From: Actinomycetes bacterium
GTDB lineage: Bacteria > Actinomycetota > Acidimicrobiia > Acidimicrobiales > Palsa-688
Reading direction: 5' to 3'
Length of the DNA: 64,000 bases
NCBI GenBank assembly: GCA_021811865.1
Contig: JAKAQB010000009.1
Span: forward strand, 1-64,000
The position numbers and the translations under genes were made by a program. Under the pieces are notes generated by a model that saw only the letters and a program-made list of their open reading frames with translations, did no database searches and had not been told where the DNA came from. Position 1 is the stretch's first letter, and each line of letters begins with the position of its first letter. Positions 60,420-64,000 of the stretch are shown in pieces.

Positions 60420-61459
60420 GACTCCCTCTCGACGACGTAGACGGCCAGGTCCGCCAGCTGGCGGTGGGGCACGGCGGAGATCCGCACCCGCTCGAGCGCG
60501 CCGAGGGCGGCGTCGAGATGGGCCTTGGCCTGCACCGTCGTCCACTCCCTCCCGCCGCAGGCGTCGACGAGGTAGGCGGCCCGCCCGACGACCTCCGGCT
60601 CGAGGGGAGGGAGGGGCTGGTCGCCGCCGGCGGGACCGAGCAGCAGCTCCCGCAGCTCCTCCGCCTCGTCCCCGCCGGCCGCCAGGGCGGAGACAACCGG
60701 CATGGACTTCTTGCGCTGGCGCAGGTCGTTGCCTGCCGGCTTGCCCGTCCGGGCGGGGTCGCCCCAGATGCCGAGCAGGTCGTCGACCGCCTGGAACGAC
60801 AGGCCCAGGTGGCGTCCGAAGTCCCGGAGCGCTCCGACCGTCGCCGCCGGTGCCCCGGCCAGGACGGCACCGATCGAGGAGGCGCAGCCGAGCAGCGCAC
60901 CGGTCTTGGCGGCCGACATGGCGGTGCACTCGTCGACGCCGACGTCCCGGCGCTTCTCGAAGGCGATGTCGTCGGCCTGGCCGGAGATCATCGCCGCCGT
61001 CGCCTCCGCGAGGGTGGCGGAGGCGGCGGCGCCGGCCACGGGGGCGGCGGCGAGGAGCACCTGGTGGGCCAGCGTCTCGAGAGCATCGCCGGCGATGATC
61101 GCCGGCCCGATGCCGAACACGGACCAGACCGTCGGCCGGTGGTGACGCTCCAGGTCCTGGTCGATGATGTCGTCGTGTATCAGCGAGAAGTTGTGGACCA
61201 GCTCGACGGCGACGGCACCCGGCACGCCTACGCCGGCCTCGGCCCACACCGCCTCGGTCGACAGCAGCGCCAGCGCCGGGCGGATGCCCTTGCCGCCGGG
61301 CGCACCGGAGGGGCGCCCGTCCCGGTCGGTCCAACCGAAGTGGTAGGTGGCCAGCCGCCGGATGTCCGGGGCAAGCCGCTCGATGGCCGCGCGCATGGCC
61401 GGGGCCACGGTGTCGCGGGATCGGGCGAGCACCTCGGGCACGCCCGTCGTCGGGGTCAT
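60416..61459 (-). CDS. Polyprenyl diphosphate synthase
   Basis: A 347-residue trans-isoprenyl diphosphate synthase. The first Asp-rich motif HDDIIDQD and the second DDLLGIWGD are in place; GKGIRPALALL lies before. It makes farnesyl or a longer diphosphate. Inside the hopanoid operon it most likely supplies farnesyl diphosphate for squalene. ATG start overlaps the upstream stop (ATGA). Confidence 0.93.
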   Translation of the reverse strand: MTPTTGVPEVLARSRDTVAPAMRAAIERLAPDIRRLATYHFGWTDRDGRPSGAPGGKGIRPALALLSTEAVWAEAGVGVPGAVAVELVHNFSLIHDDIIDQDLERHHRPTVWSVFGIGPAIIAGDALETLAHQVLLAAAPVAGAAASATLAEATAAMISGQADDIAFEKRRDVGVDECTAMSAAKTGALLGCASSIGAVLAGAPAATVGALRDFGRHLGLSFQAVDDLLGIWGDPARTGKPAGNDLRQRKKSMPVVSALAAGGDEAEELRELLLGPAGGDQPLPPLEPEVVGRAAYLVDACGGREWTTVQAKAHLDAALGALERVRISAVPHRQLADLAVYVVERES

Positions 61460-62904
61460 GCGACCTCCTCGCTGAAGCTTCGATCGGTGAGCCGGTGGAG
61501 GGCGACGGCGGAGGCGGCGTGGCCGCTGCGGACGGCGCCCTCCATCGTGGCGGGCCACCCGGTGGCGGTCCACGCCCCGGCCACGGCGAGCCCGCCGAAG
61601 GCGGTCTCTGCGGTGGGCCGGAGGTGTGCGGTCCCCGGCACCGCCCGGAACGTGGCGGTGCGCTCCTTGGTCACCAGCGTGTCGAGGACGGTGGCGCCGC
61701 CGGCTGCGGGCAGCAGGCGGGGGAGCTCGGCGAGGACCTCGCCGGCGATGGCGTCGGGGTGGCGGCGGAGGAGGCGGTCGGCGGCAGACAGGGACACGGC
61801 CAGGTACTGCGGGCCGGTGCCTGCCGGCGGGGCGAGGCCGCTCGAGACGGTGCGGTCGAACACCCACTGCACCGCGCTGCCGACGCCGGCGAGCAGTGGT
61901 CGATCCGTGACGCGGCGGTCGAAGACCACGTGCACGTTGACGATGGCGGAGGTGCCGAGCTGCCCGAGGGACTCCTGAGCCCTGATCGCCCCCGCAGGCA
62001 GGACGTCGCCGGCGGCACCGTGGGGAACGGCGATGACGACCGCGTCCGCCTCGACGGCGTCGCCGGCCCCGCCTGCCCCGTCCGGTCGCGTCGGCACCAA
62101 GAACCTGCCCCGTCCGGCGAGCGGCGGCTCGAGCAGCTGGACGCGCCCGGCCCGACGGCCGAGCGCCACCTCGACACCGGCTCGACCGAGGGCGTCGGCG
62201 GCGCGGGCGCCGTGGAGCTGGCCGAGCGGCACGCGGGCCCACCCGATGTCGGCGGCGGCCGGGTCGGTCAGCAACCCCGTCTTTAGGACCATGGCGGCCA
62301 CGGCCAGGGACGCCTCCCGCGCCGGGAGGTTGACGGTCGCCACGGTGATGAGGTCCCAGAGGGCGGCGACGGCGGCGGGGCCCTGGCCGTGGCGGGCCAG
62401 CCACGCCGCGAAGGTCTCGGTGTCCAAGGCGGGGTCAGAGAGGTCGACCCGGCGCAGGGCGAGGGCAGCGCGGCCGGCGCCGATGCGGTCTGCGACGCCG
62501 AGGTGGGGGTAGCGCAGCAGTGCCGGGCCGAGCTGCAACGGCGCCGGCAGGTCACTGCGGCGGAGGGTGCCGACCCGGGGGCGCCCCCCGGGCGCACCGG
62601 CGGGGCGGACGGCGGTCACCTCGAGGCGCCCCTGCAGCTCGACGTCGCCGGCCGATCCGATCCGCTCCAGGAACCCGAGATAGGCCTCGCAGCACCGGAG
62701 GAAGACGTGCTGGCCGTTGTCGATCCACCGGCCGGCGTGCTCGAACGACCAAGTCAACCCGCCGAGGCGTCGCCGGCGCTCGACGAGCACGACGCTGGCA
62801 CCGGCGTCGGCGAGATCCAAGGCGGCGGTGACTCCCGCCAGGCCTCCCCCGACCACGACGGCGTCGGCACGGCGGGGTGGCGCCGGGCGCTCTGCCGCCG
62901 TCAC
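61456..62904 (-). CDS. hpnE: Hydroxysqualene dehydroxylase
   Basis: A 482-residue FAD enzyme of the squalene-associated desaturase type. The dinucleotide loop AVVVGGGLAGVTAALDLADA is at about 17 and LVERRRRLGGLTWSF follows; the C-terminal FAD end has GLAVAGAWTATGWPATMEGA. It reduces hydroxysqualene to squalene in the three-step HpnCDE route. GTG start overlaps the upstream gene (GTGA). Confidence 0.93.
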   Translation of the reverse strand: MTAAERPAPPRRADAVVVGGGLAGVTAALDLADAGASVVLVERRRRLGGLTWSFEHAGRWIDNGQHVFLRCCEAYLGFLERIGSAGDVELQGRLEVTAVRPAGAPGGRPRVGTLRRSDLPAPLQLGPALLRYPHLGVADRIGAGRAALALRRVDLSDPALDTETFAAWLARHGQGPAAVAALWDLITVATVNLPAREASLAVAAMVLKTGLLTDPAAADIGWARVPLGQLHGARAADALGRAGVEVALGRRAGRVQLLEPPLAGRGRFLVPTRPDGAGGAGDAVEADAVVIAVPHGAAGDVLPAGAIRAQESLGQLGTSAIVNVHVVFDRRVTDRPLLAGVGSAVQWVFDRTVSSGLAPPAGTGPQYLAVSLSAADRLLRRHPDAIAGEVLAELPRLLPAAGGATVLDTLVTKERTATFRAVPGTAHLRPTAETAFGGLAVAGAWTATGWPATMEGAVRSGHAASAVALHRLTDRSFSEEVA

Positions 62905-63755
62905 GCCGTACCCCTGGTCAGGGCCCGCGCCGCCACGGCGGCCTTCTCCCGGGTCGGCAGCGACAGCCGGCCGCTCAGCACCGCAGCGGGATCCCGCTGG
63001 ATGCGCCCCAGCAGGCGGCGGTAGATGCCCGCCATGGCGGCCGTGCAGGCCCGGCTCCGCCGGTCGAGCAGGGGCAGCAGGTGGAGGCCCCGGTCGTACC
63101 ACTCGGCGGCGCGGGCCGCCTCGAACGACACGAGCCCGAGGACGGCGTCGGGGGGCCCGGTGACGTCCGGGGCGCAGCCGAAGCGGGCCAGGTCCTCGGC
63201 GGGGAGGTAGACCCGCCCCATGGTGTCCCGGTCCTCGACTATGTCGCGCAGGACGTTGGTCAGCTGAAGGGCGACACCCAACGTGTCTGCCAAGGGGACC
63301 GCACGGTCCCCGTCGGTGGACCCGTAGATCGCCAGGGAGAGACGGCCGACGGTGCCAGCCACCGCCCGGCAGTACCCGAGCAGGTCCTCGAAGGTGTCGT
63401 AGCGTGCGCCGTCCACGTCCATGCCGCAGCCGTCCACCAGCTCGTGGAGGGCGCTCATCGGCAGCGCCCAGCGGCGGGAGGCGTCGGCAAGAGCCACGAG
63501 GACCGCATCCCCCGCACCGGCGTTGGGATCCCGCTCGATGGCGTACAGGTCCTTGTGGAGAGCGTCGAGCGCCTTGCGCTTGAGGGCGGGCGGGTCGTCG
63601 CCGTCGCCCACGTCGTCGATGCGCCTGGCCATGGCGTACAGGGCGGACATGGCCCGGCGCTTGGGGACGGGGAGGAGGCGGATGCCGTAGGAGAAGTTGC
63701 GGGCTTCCCGCCGGGTGATCTCCTCGCAGCGATCGTAGGCCTCGTCGAGGTTCAC
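62901..63755 (-). CDS. hpnD: Presqualene diphosphate synthase
   Basis: A 284-residue trans-isoprenyl synthase of the squalene/phytoene type. The Asp-rich motifs are RRIDDVGD and LRDIVEDRD, and FEDLLGYCRAVAGTVGRL is a family block. It joins two farnesyl diphosphates head to head into presqualene diphosphate. It is tied by GTGA overlaps to hpnE and to the partial gene upstream. Confidence 0.94.
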   Translation of the reverse strand: MNLDEAYDRCEEITRREARNFSYGIRLLPVPKRRAMSALYAMARRIDDVGDGDDPPALKRKALDALHKDLYAIERDPNAGAGDAVLVALADASRRWALPMSALHELVDGCGMDVDGARYDTFEDLLGYCRAVAGTVGRLSLAIYGSTDGDRAVPLADTLGVALQLTNVLRDIVEDRDTMGRVYLPAEDLARFGCAPDVTGPPDAVLGLVSFEAARAAEWYDRGLHLLPLLDRRSRACTAAMAGIYRRLLGRIQRDPAAVLSGRLSLPTREKAAVAARALTRGTA

Positions 63756-64000
63756 GATCTCCTCCCGGGCCTCACTGCCAGCAGCGCTGTGGCGTGTCGG
63801 AGGGTGCGGGCTCGCGACGGTCGGGGTGTCCCGGCGAAGGGGTCGAAGCCGCAGTCGGCGACGGCGTCGAGGGCAGCCTGGCCGCCGCCGGCAAACCCGG
63901 CGACCGCCAACCTCGCCCCGCCGCGCAGGTCAGCGACGAGCGGCGCACCCTCGGCGAGGATCCTGCGGGCACGGGCCACCTCGAAGGCCACCAGTCCCCG
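63752..64000 (-). CDS. hpnC: Hydroxysqualene synthase, partial (C-terminal end)
   Basis: The last 82 codons of a squalene-synthase-family gene cut by the window edge. LVAFEVARARRILAEGAPLV and the final segment match the C-terminal helices of HpnC, which converts presqualene diphosphate to hydroxysqualene. Identity rests on position before hpnD and on this fragment. It overlaps hpnD by 4 bases (GTGA). Confidence 0.85.
   Translation of the reverse strand, partial: RGLVAFEVARARRILAEGAPLVADLRGGARLAVAGFAGGGQAALDAVADCGFDPFAGTPRPSRARTLRHATALLAVRPGRRS

Overview
This is a gene-dense, very GC-rich window that reads as the chromosome of a Gram-positive high-GC bacterium (Actinomycetota). Supporting signs are a WhiB iron-sulfur regulator, a SepH-type septation protein, a DinB-like protein of the mycothiol-enzyme type, a Corynebacterium-type glycogen synthase, a PimB-like glycosyltransferase, very frequent GTG starts and 4-base GTGA/ATGA gene overlaps. 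An uncultured Acidimicrobiia-like lineage is my best guess; this is inference and no 16S gene is present. No phage, insertion sequence or CRISPR array is visible. The window looks like core chromosome with scattered gene relics.

Layout. 1-5.3 kb: a MarR regulator, then a double-strand-break repair island with NurA and HerA on one strand and Ku plus a stand-alone LigD-type polymerase on the other. 5.3-10 kb: a glycerol operon (FGGY kinase, alkyl-DHAP-synthase-like flavoenzyme, GlpD). 10.2-16.6 kb: whiB, trpD, an oxidoreductase, small proteins, sepH and a PimB-like glycosyltransferase. 16.6-21.5 kb: a lipid-binding-fold protein, a TrmH-type RNA methyltransferase flanked by two shrunken gene relics, a ROK kinase, PlsC, an ACT protein and a DinB-like protein. 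21.5-27.1 kb: a B12-dependent ribonucleotide reductase (nrdJ) interrupted by two inteins. 27.3-36 kb: Smr protein, acyl-CoA dehydrogenase with a TetR repressor, a short-chain dehydrogenase, an ADP-forming acyl-CoA synthetase, a quinone oxidoreductase, ThpR, YchF and MsrB. 36-46.5 kb: UvrD2-like helicase, hydrolase, thioesterase, Orn, Dut, MutM, ferredoxin, DedA, tRNA-Gly, AcuI-like reductase and flavin reductase. 46.7-52.5 kb: a large SNF2 ATPase with a coupled small protein, IF-1 and a 14-helix MFS exporter. 52.4-54.9 kb: glycogen genes. 54.9-64 kb: a hopanoid operon that runs off the right edge.

The hopanoid genes form a tight assembly line: HpnD, HpnC and HpnE make squalene from farnesyl diphosphate, the squalene-hopene cyclase makes hopene, HpnH adds the adenosyl group, and an HpnG-like domain removes adenine. 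The HpnG-like domain is fused to the isoprenoid enzyme IspH, so precursor supply and tail modification sit in one polypeptide.

Two window-wide themes stand out. First, five genes (FGGY kinase, TrmH, one short-chain dehydrogenase, ThpR and infA) have no ATG, GTG or TTG where their family begins, but carry ATC, CTG, ACG, CTG and CTG exactly there. Second, several genes end inside short tandem repeats that supply multiple stop codons. Remnants of a glutathione peroxidase, a short-chain dehydrogenase, an ABC ATPase and an AsnC-type regulator suggest ongoing small deletions.
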